This document shows, in pieces, positions 1 to 10,949 of a stretch of DNA of 64,000 nt. The number at the start of each line of letters is the position of its first letter. The first letter of the stretch is position 1. The stretch comes from Chamaecrista fasciculata. Taxonomy: Eukaryota; Streptophyta; Magnoliopsida; Fabales; Fabaceae. Both the position numbers and the translations under genes were made by a program. Location: contig QANZ01033498.1 of NCBI GenBank assembly GCA_003254925.1, positions 9,476 to 73,475 of the forward strand, written 5' to 3'. Below the pieces are notes generated by a model. It did not search any database and was not told the origin of the DNA. It saw nothing but the letters and a program-made list of their open reading frames with translations.

Positions 1-190
1 CCCCCCCCCCCCCTCCACGAGTTTGGTTAAACTCTCGAGTTTGACAACCTTGGGTAGTGGTAGTTTGCGTGATGGCTTGTATGTGATGGATACTATTCAA
101 GACTCAAGTCAGCCTTATCTTGGACTTAGTAAGGATACTTATCAAGAGGCTATCTAGTGGCATAGACAATTAGGTCATCCATCGTTTTTT

Positions 191-649
191 GTGTTACAAA
201 AAATCTTTCCTCAACTGTTCACAAACCTCTCTATTGAAAAACTATGTTGTGATTCCTGTGAGTTTGCCAAACATACTAGAGCCACTTATACCATGAGTAA
301 TAATAAGAATCTGGTTCCTTTTATGAATATAAATTCTGATGTTTTGGGTCCTACCCAAACTGCTTATTTATTTAGTTGTCGGTGGTTTGTTACTTTCATT
401 GAATGTTGTACTTGGACCACATGGGTGTATTTGCTGAAAACAAAAAATGAAGTTTTCTCTTGCTTTCAATCTTTTCATAAAATGATTTATACTCAATTCA
501 ATGCTAAGTTACAAATTTTGCGAACTGACAATGGCATTGAGTACATGAATGCACAGATGAAGTCTTATTGGGAAAGTCATGGTATTATCCACCAAACTAG
601 TTGTCCTTACACTAGTGCCCAAAATGGCGTGGCTGAAAGAAAGAACTGA
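191..649 (+). pseudogene. copia integrase core fragment
   Basis: An open stretch of 152 codons carries the copia integrase catalytic core. The zinc-binding end (CCDSCEFAKH) is followed by the first catalytic Asp in SDVLGP, the second Asp in RTDNGIEY and the Glu in QNGVAERKN, which is the D-D-E order of retroviral-type integrases that join element cDNA to host DNA. The apparent Met is internal to the polyprotein, because the preceding HRQLGHPS motif is in frame upstream behind a stop codon. A TGA directly after AERKN ends the reading frame, so it is a fragment of the larger decayed copy. Confidence 0.88.
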
Positions 650-1329
650 CACCTTCTTCAAGTAGCTCAATCCCTTATATTCACCATGAACTTGCCTAAA
701 CCTTATTGGGGGGATGCAATCTTAGCTGCAACTTATCTTATTAACTGGATGCCTCTAAAACCACTTGACTTTAAAAGTCCCATTGAAGTTTTAAAAGGTA
801 CCCATGAGTACATTGTTCCTCCAAAAGTGTTTAGTTGTGTCTATTTTTTTCATCCTCCATCAAGAAAACTTTTTCAGTATGGATGTCACCTTTCGTGAAA
901 CTGAATCCTATTTTGGTACAATCTCATCACCTCTTCAGGGGGAGAATACTGTACAAGAAGAGGTGCTTCTTGATCTAGCTGATATGAGAGAGACTGAAGT
1001 TCAGGGGGAGACTGAGGTTTTAAGGGAGATTGCTGAAAGATAAAAAAGGTTGGACAGATCTGGCCCTCAAACCTACTTAAGGAGGAATCAAGATGACAAA
1101 CCTGAGGAAGCCATCAGGCAATCTGTCAAACCTGCTGAATATTCTTCTACTTGTGAGGTATGCACATTACCTGATGACTCTCATTTGCCTCTCTCAGAAA
1201 AGGAGTCAAGTCTTATACCAAACAACCTTTATATCCTATTGTCTGACTTTGCATTTTATAATTCCCTATCTCCATCATATAGAGCTTTTTCCTTGTCTAT
1301 CTCCTATATTTCTATTCCACAGAATTGGA

Positions 1330-2085
1330 AGGAGGCTATTACAGATTTTAGGTGGAAGCAAGTCATGGTTGAAGAATTGAAGGCCTTGTCCAAAAATGAG
1401 ACTTGGTGGGTTGTAAATGGGTCTACACTATGAAACATAAAGCTAATGGTTCAATTGAACGATTCAAAGCTAGCCAGGTTGCCAAGGGGTTCACACAAAC
1501 ATATGGAGTGGACTATTAGGAAACTTTTGCTCTAGTTGGAAAGATGAACTCAATTAGAATTTTGTTATCTTGTGCAGCTAATTTGGATTGGGACTTGCAT
1601 CAATTTTCAAGTGAAGAATGCATTCCTTCATGGAGATTTGGAAGAGAAAGTTTAAATGGAGATCCCACCAGGGTTCAATAATGAGCATTGTCAAGGAAAG
1701 GTGTGTAGACTGAAGAAAGTTCTATATGGATTGAAACAATCCCTAAGAGCTTGGTTTAATATATTCAACCATGCCATGGTTTCCTTTGGCTATCAACAAA
1801 GCAATTATGATCATACTCTCTTCATAAGTTGAAAAGATGGCAAACTTACCCTCCTCATAGTCTTTGTTGATGATATAGTTATTACTGGAGATGACAAAGA
1901 AGAGATGTCTCGGCTAAAGAGGCTATTAGCATAGAAATTTGAAATCAAAGATCTTGGTAAACTGCAATACTTCTTGGGAATTGAATTTGCTTGGTCAGAG
2001 AGAGGAATTTTTATCTCCCAGAGGAAATATATTCTTGACCTCCTTGATAACTCTAATAATTTAGAGTTATCTAGTCCTTGTATAT
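1330..2085 (+). pseudogene. copia reverse transcriptase fragment
   Basis: Read across several frames, this stretch gives the copia reverse transcriptase in order: NWKEAITDFRWKQ, the SIERFKAS region, KVCRLKKVLYGLKQS, the active-site motif FVDDIVITGDD (usual family motif YVDD) and GIFISQRKYILDLLD. The enzyme would copy element RNA into cDNA. Stops and frame changes, for example after VVNGSTL near 1433, make it non-functional. It ends at about 2085, where the last residues before RNase H should follow. Roughly 100 residues of the connection are absent here and are not recovered on the far side of the nested element. Confidence 0.85.
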
Positions 2086-2087
2086 AA

Positions 2088-3350
2088 TTAACTCGGCTTA
2101 TAATTGTGCATTTATTTTATATACACTTTTTTTTTGCGATTACTACTACTTCTTTGTTTCTTTTTACTAGCAAACTTCACCCTAAGAGGTGTAAGTTGAT
2201 TCAAACTTATCTCGAAAATCACAAGTTCAACACCTTAAGTGTATAGGCTCAAAAGGGGCTAACAAGTGTTAAAGTGTTTAGGCTTGTGTTTGGGATAAAA
2301 GGGAATGAAAAGACATTGCCTCTATCATATATTAAAAATGATTAAATCTTATGCAAGCTTCGACTAAGAATCTTGACATGTTCTAGAGGAAACAAAGATA
2401 AAGCACTAAAATATTGTCTCTCTAAAGAATGGAAATATTAAAGGCTCTAGACTTCCAACTTAGTTTGGGTCTCTCAATTTGGTGTATAAAAGATTAAAAA
2501 GAACTACAAAACTAAAAGAATTACTTAGCTTATTCTTAAAATATAGAGTAACTTAGCCTAAACTATTGCCATAAAAATAAAACTAGTCACTAAAATCTTC
2601 ATAACACATTTAAATTTCAACCAAAGCATAGTTCGCTCAAGAAGAAAATTAAAAGCATGAACAATTTAAATCAAATACCAAGAGATTAGGTGTGAATTTT
2701 TTTTAAAAAAAATAGGGTATATATATAATTTTCGAAAAATACACCTAATTAAAAGACAAAAATTTCGGATTTAACCAAAAAGAGTAATTCAGTCTCTCCT
2801 ACCCCGCACTTTAAAATAAGCATTGTCCTCAATACATAAAGACAATGAATAAATTAAAACAAAGGAATAAAGAGTACAATAAAACTGGAAAATTAGGAAG
2901 CAATTAACTAAATGAGTTTATCAAATAAGTAAAAGAAAGTTGTAGTTTCATCAGCTTTAAATAAAAATAAATGTAAATGCATGATTTACAAATATAAAGA
3001 CTTCCTAAGGGAATATAAAAACAAAATAATAATTAAAATTAATAAATAACATAATAAAAGACTGAATTTAAATACTACTTTAGAACACTGGATCATACCT
3101 AAATCAACTTTTGGACCTAATTGATCGAACAAAATTTTAATTTAAGAGTGCGTTGTTTTGTTGTGCCGCCGGCGCAAACGCGTTTTGAAAATTTTTTAGG
3201 AAAACAATGACGACACATGCTTAGATTAAGGTCTTTGTTCAAGAAAAGAAAGCATAAAGTCCAATTATGGTATTCACAGGTCTGACCTAAGAAATAACTA
3301 AAATACGAAAAATTAATTAATCTAGAACTCTATCCTAAAGGTTCTAGAAA
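2088..3350 (-). other. non-coding 3' region of the gypsy-type element
   Basis: AT-rich sequence without open frames. On the minus strand, around 2830-2790, it reads as a short G-rich stretch following an attgaggacaatg motif, of the type found after pol in plant gypsy elements. A short GC-rich segment near 3163-3180 stands out from the AT-rich surroundings and resembles the tRNA-like primer regions of such elements, though it is not in the expected place. Confidence 0.4.
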
Positions 3351-3351
3351 C

Positions 3352-4027
3352 CTAATTATAATTGACTAACAAATAAATGGGAATTACACGTAACTCCCCT
3401 TCTTCCCCCACACTTACACGGGACTGTGTAAGTGGGTAGAAGGTATCACGGAGAATTATCAAGGAGGCTTGAAAGTCTCGTGTTGGACCTTCAATAGGCG
3501 TCCGCCAAGCCTTCCTACAACAATGATTTTTCGGCCACAAAAATTGTAATCGTCATCACAGAAGATGACAGCGGATGTGGGTCTTAGAATTTTGTCCTTC
3601 TTTATGAATCTTTTAAGTTTTATTCGAGGATGATGTCTTATTCCACGTACCATTTTGTTTTTACGTATCTTATGTCATGTTTCCTTTAATTGAATATGTC
3701 TTAAACATTCACGATATAAGACAAGTTTGTCAGAAAGAGTACCTGGTGTGGCAAGAGTTATTATCTCTTCGCTCGTTCATCCTCCTTTCCTAGTAGAGCG
3801 ATGTTCACCTTTGGTGTTGGATCGATCAACTCTTCGTTACCTACAAAATCGACGTGTGTAATTTCTTTTGAATTTTTACACACGGCATCGAAGTCAGAGA
3901 ACCATTCCTCTAGTGTTAGGAACACATTACATGTGCTTAAACCTTTGCATGAGCTCAAAGTAAGATGGAAAGTTCCACTCTCGTATGAGATTAGGTGGTC
4001 TAGTTCATAACTGCCCATCTCCACCAC
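3352..4027 (-). other. unassigned short frames downstream of gypsy protease
   Basis: Minus-strand frames at 4027-3761 (88 codons) and 3653-3459/3540-3352 (about 60 codons each) lie where reverse transcriptase would be expected. I recognise no reverse transcriptase, integrase or chromodomain motif. They may be decayed linker sequence or a foreign piece that replaced pol. Confidence 0.35.
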
Positions 4028-4308
4028 TTTAAAAATGTTCTCAAGAGAAGCGATTACTTCTAGACCACAACAATCTGCTATGGTCTGCCCTTCCTCAAGC
4101 CTTTGCTTGATAGGCTTCCGCTCAAGATTGTTCTTTTTCTTGATTGACTTATGGTCAAGCCTACATTTTGCTAGATTTTATTTTGTGAGGTTTTAGGAGA
4201 AACCTCAGGTTCTTCCTCAAAGAATGAAGCAAGTTTCACGTCTTCGAGGTCTATTTCCTTTCCTATTGGAGGGGGTTTGTCTGGCACTAAACTAAGGAAG
4301 TATTGGAG

Positions 4309-4986
4309 CTAGTGATCTTCGTTGGAGTTATGGCCACCATTCTCAAAGAGAGAGCCAAGGCCAAGATCCTCACTAGGATGCTCTTTGGATGCATGTAAGC
4401 CTTGTGTCCCCAACATAGAAAATTCTTTGTCAGCTTGCTTCGCGTCGTACATCTCAAAGGATATCCTCTCATGCCAATCCTCCATGGTGATTCTTCCTTC
4501 CTTCATGCTAATGTTGACGTTAGCCGTCTGCAAGAAAGGTCTTCCTAGAATAAGGGATGATTCACTAGTCCTATTGTTGTCCATGTCTAAGGCATAGAAG
4601 TCAATGGGAAAGACTAGGTCCTTAATTTTAACTAAGACGTCCTCTAGTATTCCTAGTGGTCTCCTACTCCTTTTGCCAGCTAACTGTAATATCATGCCCG
4701 TTCCTCTAAGATTTTTCAAGTCAAGACACTCGTATATTCCTTTGGGCATAACATTTATAGGAGCTCCTAAGTCTAAGAGTGCTCCATTAATGACCTTTAT
4801 TTTTATCATGCAAGGAATGGTGAAAGAGCCAGGGTCCTCGCATTTTGTTGGCAATTTAGATTCAAAGAGAGTGGAGAGATTTGGACTATTATGTAGCTTC
4901 TTGCGAGCTACTCTTTGCTTATCGCATAAGTCCTTAAATGCCTTTGTGTATATAGGGACACTCTTTACCAAATCCAAGAAGGACAT
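4309..4986 (-). pseudogene. gypsy-type aspartic protease (retropepsin) domain
   Basis: This 225-codon minus-strand frame holds the retropepsin-like domain of plant gypsy polyproteins. The active-site segment reads LLDLGAPINVMPKGIYECL, the D-L-G-A form found in many plant gypsy elements, with Pro where Ser is usual. The second half has LVFPIDFYALDMD and SLILGRPFLQTANV, the conserved flap and LGRPF motif. The domain would cut the gag-pol polyprotein. It follows gag on the same strand after about 200 bases, and no reverse transcriptase follows it. The frame is open throughout but isolated, so I treat it as part of a dead or non-autonomous element. Confidence 0.85.
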
Positions 4987-5181
4987 ATTGAATTCTAATT
5001 TATTGAAAAAATCGAAGACTTCCTTGTCTTTCTTCTTCTCGTATTACTCTTTAGTCATAAGATAGGAAACAAGAAAGGGTAGATCTTCTATCCCTGATCG
5101 CCAATCTGTTTTTGGTGGAACGTACTTTCAACTATTATTTTGCAAGCCTTTAAAGATGCTTGAGTACACAGGGTACTTGTC

Positions 5182-6525
5182 TTATATGGATGTGTGTCCA
5201 TCATCTTCAACTCTTAGGAGCTCGCTTGCATTAATTTCTATTAAGTCTAGCCTAGGTTTCTCTAAAGTTATGGCAGACTCTAGAGGTTTATTCGTGGCTT
5301 GTTCTAGTGGTTCTTTTATTTTATTATCCTCAATAGTTATAGCGTTGATTGCGCTAGAACCACTATTTTGTTTAGAGGTGATCACCTTGTTGACCATGAC
5401 ATGAAAACTTTCCTTAGTTTTATTTAGTTGGACTACTAAAAGTCTAAGGTCATCATGTTTGACCTTCATGGTCTCTACTTCCTTAAAGAGATGGGTGACT
5501 TTTTTTCCTAAGTCATTGAATCTTTTCTTTTTTTGAGCGTTAGATTCGTCAAACCTCCTCAAAAGAAGCTGAAGGTCAGTCTCGTTTGAGGTTGGATGGT
5601 TCGGTCTTAGTGGGAATGGAGTATTAAAGTTTTGATTATGGAAATTATTTCCCATTTGAGGTCCAACTCCATGTCTCAACCAATTGTCAAACATTTGTTC
5701 TCTTCTTTGGAAGTTGCCTTGGTCGTGTTGATACATGGTAGAGACATCCTCTGATTGGTGAGGGCAATCCCTATTCACGTGTTCCCTAGATTTGCAATTG
5801 GAACACAGAATTGTTATGTAAGATACATTTCTCGTTTGTGAAGTGTTCGCGATGCGTTCATTCATCTCCTTGACAACTATGGATAGCTTGTCCATGTCCA
5901 CCGCCATCTTCATCATGACCGTGTTAGTTTAATCGAATGCTACTCCCTTGACTGCACGGGTTCTCCTTCGTCAGTTTTGTCACTTGAAAGGCGACTTCCT
6001 TGATCAACTCTCATGCTGCTTCGACGTCTAGTTTAGTAACTGAGCCATTTGTCGATGCATGGATTTGGTCGGCATCGTCTAACAAGAGTCCATTATAGAA
6101 ATATTCCATCAAGCTCTCTTCGCTATATTGGTGGTTAATACACTTAACCAAAAGGTCTTGGAATCTTGTCAAGTAGTCGAGCAACGTTTCATTGTCACGT
6201 TGATCTATGGCTGAGATTTCCTTCTTAGCAGCCGAGACTTTAGCTTCAGGATAGTATATATTTAAGAAGTACCTCCTTAGGTTCTCCCAAGTTAAGTAAG
6301 CATTTCGTTCATAGGTAGAGCCAAGTGAGTGTACCACTGTAGTGCTTTACCTTCAAGGATGAGGTGGAAGACTTTCCACATCACATCCTCTATTCTAGGC
6401 ACTAGGAGTTTCATGGTTCGACAATGTAAGTATAGGTTGTTTAAGTGGGTGTGCGCGTTCTCATTTGCCAAATCATGAAACTTTGGAAGTCCATTGAAGA
6501 GTGGACCTTTAATCTTGAAATCCAT
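5182..6525 (-). pseudogene. gypsy-type gag (capsid and zinc knuckle), frameshifted
   Basis: Three overlapping minus-strand frames together give a plant gypsy gag. The first (6525-6292) has the capsid N-part with LHCRTMKLLVPRIEDV and GKALQWYTHL. The second (6337-6011) has LTWENLRRYFLNIYYPEAK, LLDYLTRFQDLLVKCINHQY and FYNGLL, which are typical of the Retrotrans_gag domain. The third (5916-5182) has a CCHC zinc knuckle, CSNCKSREHVNRDC (C-x2-C-x4-H-x4-C), that would bind element RNA. At least two frame breaks separate them, so no full capsid protein can be made. Order and strand match the protease that follows at 4986. Confidence 0.85.
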
Positions 6526-6934
6526 TTGGATTCAAGGAAATGCTTAATAATGAGACTCGTAGTGCTCATTTAGATTGGGAGGCTTCCCTAATGAACCTCC
6601 TAGGTCTAGTTTGTTCACTTTCTAGACCTTGTTTTACTCAAACTTCCCTAGGGTTAGGATTAGGTTCTTCTAACCTAGGTTATTGCCTGAGTTTGTCATT
6701 TCCATCCTATTTCTATTTTTCTTAAGGGATCTAAGAGTCTTTTCTAATTCCTGGTCTAGGGGAATTATTTAGTCTTTAGACTTCCTAGGCATAAACTAGC
6801 AATAGATAATCAAAAACTAAAAACTAAAAGAAAATTAAATTCGAAAGTAAAATTTAAAAATTAAAAATTAAAATTAAATTAAGATTAATTAAAAATTATA
6901 AATTAAAATAAATTTTAAAATAGATTTTCATTAA

Positions 6935-7329
6935 TTCGAACTTGGTTACTTGGAGAAGTAAGAAGCAGAGTGTGGTTGCTAGATCCAATGTAGAAGCTGA
7001 ATACAGAACTATGGCACAAGGAGTTTGTGTACTTTTATGGGTGCAGAAATTATTGGATTGGAAAAGGAGAAGTTGTCCTTGTTTTGTGACAACAAAGATG
7101 CCATTAGTATAGCTCATAAGCCAATTTCAGCATGATCGAACAAAATACATTGATATTGACAAACATTTTATTAAAGAGAAGGTTACTAGTGGTATCCTCA
7201 GCATGCACTATGTGACATCAGGAGAGCAGCTTGTTGTTGTTTTCACTAAAGGCTTTGGTAAACAAATGTTTCATTATCTAGTTTGCAAGTATGACATGTG
7301 TGACATCTTTGCTCCAAATGGAGGGAGAG
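6935..7329 (+). pseudogene. copia RNase H, C-terminal end of pol
   Basis: The copia polyprotein resumes here on the plus strand with its RNase H end. It reads NLVTWRSKKQSVVARSNVEAEY, too long to quote as one run but recognisable by TWRSKKQ and the EAEYR active-site region, then LFCDNKDAISIAH, KYIDIDKHFIKEK, YVTSGEQL and FTKGFGKQMFHYLVCK. At least two frameshifts and a TGA break it. It ends with the tail MCDIFAP just before a purine-rich tract (7316-7329) and the 3' LTR. RNase H would remove the RNA strand during cDNA synthesis. Together with 1-2085 it shows one copia insertion split by the gypsy-type element. Confidence 0.87.
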
Positions 7330-7500
7330 TGTTGAATATGTTAATGTGCATAGCATTTATTGAGTAGGTTGTAGGTTGTTAGCGACAATTTTCCAGAGTC
7401 TATAAATGTGTATGTAAACTTTATTTTCATATAACAGAAATATCATTCATCATAATTCTATAGTGTTTCATTATGAGTCCTTTCTCTATCTAATTGGGGT
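7330..7500 (+). repeat. copia 3' LTR (start clear, end uncertain)
   Basis: A polypurine tract ending ggagggagag at 7329 is followed by TGTTGAATATG, the expected TG start of a copia LTR. A TATA-like ctataaat lies near 7400. I cannot fix the right end because no second LTR copy is in the window. It is somewhere between about 7480 and 7600. Confidence 0.6.
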
Positions 7501-9560
7501 CGTCATCAAATGAGATCGTCAAACCAAACCACGACAATATGTAGCTCATTTCACAGTTAAACAAGTAAAGTCGCTCATATATCTCCATTTCAAGTCTGAA
7601 CGTGACGAGTTCAAAAAATGTGTTACTCATAAGGAGCTCTTTCTCTAAGAATTATGATAAAATACAGGGCCCAATAGGCGCACTTTTAGTAACATAGAAC
7701 TTTAGAATTGTGTCCAATGGGCATGAGTTATTGGCCTACCTTGTGTTTATCCTTTGATTTTATTTTCAGCCTTCTGGAAACATGAAAATTGACACGAGAT
7801 GGAGAGTGTAAAAAAAATGTACTTAACCCTTTAAATGACGTATAGGGTCATTTTACAAGAAATTTTATCCACAAATTGAGAAGCATTAATGTATATGTTT
7901 ATTGGTTACAGAAATTTTACATAACATTATCAATATCGTGCAAGTATTGAACAATTTCAAACCCTAATCCATGTTGAATATTTAATAGATTTAAATGAGA
8001 TAGGTGTCATGTAAGGATTTACACTTATGTGGCCGAAAGACAATGCTGACATTGGTAACTAAATGTAACATGATTGATTGATTGTATGATGTGTCAGACA
8101 CCTCGCCCATAGAATATATCAATTGATTATTTCCAACATGTTACATAGTGATTGGCCAGAGAGATTTAATTAGAATTGATTACAATTAAATACCCTTGAC
8201 ACGTGGCAAGGAGAGACCCTATGTTGTCTCCTTTTATTTTTTTTATATATGTTTTGTTTATTTGGATATGTTGTGTATAGTTGCAAATGAAGGATATCCC
8301 TATCCCAATTGAATTTGCAGAAAGTTGTGCAAAGGCAATTGTAACGGGCACATGTGCGGGGGAACTGCATGTGATATAGCCATCTTGGACGAGAGTTGTC
8401 ACGTGGATCAAGATGTTCTTCAGTGGTGCATTAGGGTGGTGTATACAGCTCAAGACTATGAAGTTGTCAACTTATGCTATCAAGAGAAACATGTAAAAAA
8501 AGAAGTAGATTACTCAATAATTAATGTAGAGTTTGGGGAATAAAATTCATCACTTTTAATACTTATTAGTTATTATTAACTTAAAGTCACCATATGCATC
8601 CCCTCATACAATAATCAGAATTTAAATTTGAGTTTTCAATTTTACTCTTTCATCAAAACAACATGTCAATGATATGGGTTTTCTTTCAAAATTTGGGTTA
8701 TTCATATAAATCATCCCAAAGTTTCAAGTTGAGTACATACATGTTATGCAAAATGTTTGTTTTCTTTGCGTTGCTCTCTTTCTGTCTACTTTTGCATTTT
8801 CCTATAGTTGTAAGTGTGAAATGTGAATATCATGTCACGTAGTAAGCAAGGAAGGACATGTGTGCCTTTCAACTTCATTACATGAGAAAATTGTAGATTT
8901 CTGTCATGATTAACTTCATGTGTCCCTTCACTAAATTCTTCCCAGATGCTTCTGACTCAACATACACATGGCCTCCCAACTGGAATACGTGGCTACCCAT
9001 GATATCAATATTACTCATGACAATTTCTTATCCATTTTCGTTTCCTTTCTGGTAATTAATGGCTTAGAAAAACTACAAACTCACACAATAACACTCACAC
9101 AATTTCTCTAACATATATACACGAATCTCAAAATTAAAAAGTAATCAGATCTAACAGTTGAGAACTTGAGTGGGGCCTATTTGATTATTGAGAAATACGT
9201 GATTTTAGCTGTATTTACATACTTTGGAAAGGAAGGGATGGATGGTGTTATGGTATCTGTGTGTTAGTATCTGTGTGTTAGTGAACCTACTTTTCTATAA
9301 TTTGTTGTAACTCACAATTCCACACGCCTTTCTTGCTCTTAATTTGTTGCATATCATCATTCATCCATCACAAGGAAATGCATTCAACAGCAGGCAGGTA
9401 GGCATGAGCATTATACCACCAGATCCACGCATTCATAACTGTTAAAAAAGAACAAACTATACATAAAAGTAAAGAAAAGAAAGAAAGCAACCATGAAAAA
9501 AAAAGTTGGTAAAATAATAAGATTGCTTAATTTAAATATTCAATATGCTCTCTCTTGCTC
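7500..9560. other. intergenic, no gene recognised
   Basis: About 2 kb of AT-rich sequence. A plus-strand frame at 8325-8543 (72 codons) and a minus-strand frame at 8166-8453 (95 codons) overlap and neither resembles a family I know. The plus frame is Cys-rich at its start (CKGNCNGHMCGG), but there is no convincing start context or splice structure. A direct repeat of gtatctgtgtgttag occurs at about 9251-9282. Confidence 0.4.
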
Positions 9561-9568
9561 CTACCTCC

Positions 9569-9576
9569 TATAAATA
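9569..9576 (+). promoter_or_regulatory. TATA box of the MIF-like relic
   Basis: TATAAATA followed about 30 bases later by a pyrimidine/CAC-rich start region (cacatcaacacacagg), a normal plant core promoter. It lies about 650 bases upstream of the MIF-like start codon. If it is the promoter, the leader would have to contain an intron, for example from the gtaggt at about 9631 to an AG before 10224. That splice is inferred, not shown. Confidence 0.4.
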
Positions 9577-10223
9577 TGCTCTTCCTCCTCCTCCTCCACA
9601 TCAACACACAGGTACAGAGCTATCTAGCTAGGTAGGTCGCTTTTCTTCTTCGTTCAGTTCCATCCCACCCTATCATTCCATAACCACCATATATATATAT
9701 ATACTGTCATTTTGGTTAGGGTTATTAGTCACATCAAGAATCCACTACTCACTTGAGGGTCACCTAAGATGTGTTCAGATAGGGTAAATTTAGTAAAGAA
9801 AGTAATTTTTTAGAGTATTTAAATGGTTTTAGAATAAAATTCTTTGTTTGGATAATATTTTTTATTATTATTATGGTATGTGAAACTTTTTATCCTCATA
9901 GAATGTCGCCCATATTTTATTTTATTTTAATATAAATGTTCAAAATTGTGCTACCCAATAGATAGAATATATGAAACACTCTACTTGCGACAAAATTACA
10001 ACATGTGATTCACATGCATGGTATACGTATAATTATTTATATTTGAGCATTATTTTTTTATTAAATAGAATGACATTGATAGTTAATACTTTTTATGGCT
10101 TGCTACTTTTATTTTAAGAAGTTGTCTGATTAACTAAAAATATTAGAGTGAAATGATTGATTGGTGTATTGGTATTACGAATATTGGTAGAAATTGGAGT
10201 AAGGGAAGGAAGGAAATTATAAC

Positions 10224-10478
10224 ATGAAGACAAGGGAGGCTAAAACGACGTCGTCGGTGGTGGAAACTGTGAGATACGTAAAGTGTCAAAGGAACCATGT
10301 GGGGATCCTAGGAGGATACGCCGTTGACAGATGCAGTGAAATTCTAGCAAGCGGGGAACAAGGGATTGCAGCAGTCACGTGCCATGCATGTTGGTGACCT
10401 CAGGAGTTCCCATAGAATAGAAGAGAAGTTCATTATGAGGTTGTTTGTGACTTCTCTCCTCCTAAATCTAAAACCTAA
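10224..10478 (+). pseudogene. MIF: MINI ZINC FINGER (ZF-HD dimerisation domain) gene, disrupted
   Basis: From ATG 10224 the frame encodes 57 residues matching the zinc-finger dimerisation domain of plant MIF/ZF-HD proteins: RYVKCQRNHVG, GGYAVDRCSE, ASGEQG, then TCHACW and a TGA at 10395. Finger ligands C21, H25, C37, C53 and C56 are present. The same frame after two stops gives the family C-terminus, RREVHYEVVCDFSPP, ending TAA at 10476, so total length (85 codons) fits a MIF. Between the two halves the conserved CGCHR-FHRRE stretch is wrecked by one extra base near 10392-10401 and a five-base tagaa duplication near 10415. These restore the outer frame but create TGA and TAG. Conserved DGC is DRC and EFM is EIL. 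Intact MIFs are short inhibitors that pair with ZF-HD factors in hormone responses. This copy probably yields at most a truncated peptide. Confidence 0.82.
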
Positions 10479-10945
10479 ATCTAATGAACAACCTACTTCC
10501 ATCAACATCCATCACTTCCTACACCTATATCTATCTATACCCTCCCCATTCCATCTTGTCCTTATTTTTTCTTTTTAATTTGCAATTTTTGTACCAGTTT
10601 AATATATATGTTGTTATTCATCACTTGATCATCTATTCCATATATACATTATTATTCAGCTATATTTATACATGAACTTGATCATCTATCCCATAGAAGA
10701 GAAGTTCATTATGAGGTTGATTGTGTCTTCTCTCCTCCTAAATCTGAAACCTAAATGTAGAGAACAACCTACTTCCATCAGCATCCATCACTTCCTACAC
10801 CTATATCTATCTGCACCCTCCCCATTCCATCTTGTCCTTATTTTTTCTTTTTAATTTACAATTTTTGTACCATTTTAATATATATGTTGTTATTCATGAC
10901 TTGATCATCTATTCCATATATACATTATTTTTCAACTATATTTAA
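10409..10945 (+). repeat. tandem duplication of the MIF 3' end
   Basis: Copy 1 (10409-10667) covers the last codons and 3' region of the MIF relic. Copy 2 (10690-10945) repeats it at 90-95% identity with a shift of about 276 bases. Copy 2 lacks the extra tagaa and reads HRREVHYEVDCVFSPPKSET then a stop, so it preserves the undamaged form of that stretch. It has no finger domain or start codon of its own. Confidence 0.85.
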
Positions 10946-10949
10946 ATTC

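Larger units (their letters stand above)
1..2085 (+). mobile_element. Ty1-copia retrotransposon, decayed pol (5' piece)
   Basis: Remains of a copia-type polyprotein run in the family order: GAG-pre-integrase (WHRQLGHPS, about 160-190), integrase core, then reverse transcriptase up to about 2085, where homology stops abruptly at the edge of a nested gypsy-type element. The RNase H end of the same polyprotein resumes at 6935 on the same strand. Several stop codons and frameshifts break the frame, for example a TAG just before the WHRQLGH motif and a TGA after the integrase motif AERKN. The element cannot encode a working polyprotein. Its 5' LTR and gag lie outside the window. The first 13 bases are a pure C run that looks like a sequencing or assembly edge. 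Confidence 0.9.
2088..6930 (-). mobile_element. Ty3-gypsy-type element nested in the copia copy, lacking reverse transcriptase
   Basis: A minus-strand element interrupts the copia pol. Reading right to left it holds an AT-rich leader (6930-6530), gag (6525-5182) and retropepsin-type protease (4986-4309), then about 1 kb with only short unassigned frames (4027-3352) and a non-coding tail to 2088. No reverse transcriptase, RNase H or integrase motif is visible where they should follow protease. It is therefore an internally deleted copy or a non-autonomous gag-protease type such as TR-GAG/LARD elements. I could not find matching LTRs or a target-site duplication by eye. Boundaries are where copia homology stops and resumes. 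Left edge TG and right edge CA fit LTR ends but are weak evidence. Confidence 0.7.

Noticed and set aside
1-13. poly-C start as a biological feature
   Set aside because: A pure homopolymer at the window edge, most simply a sequencing or assembly artefact.
8166-8543. overlapping frames on both strands as a possible new gene
   Set aside because: No homology recognised, no promoter or splice context, and both strands are equally open, as expected by chance.
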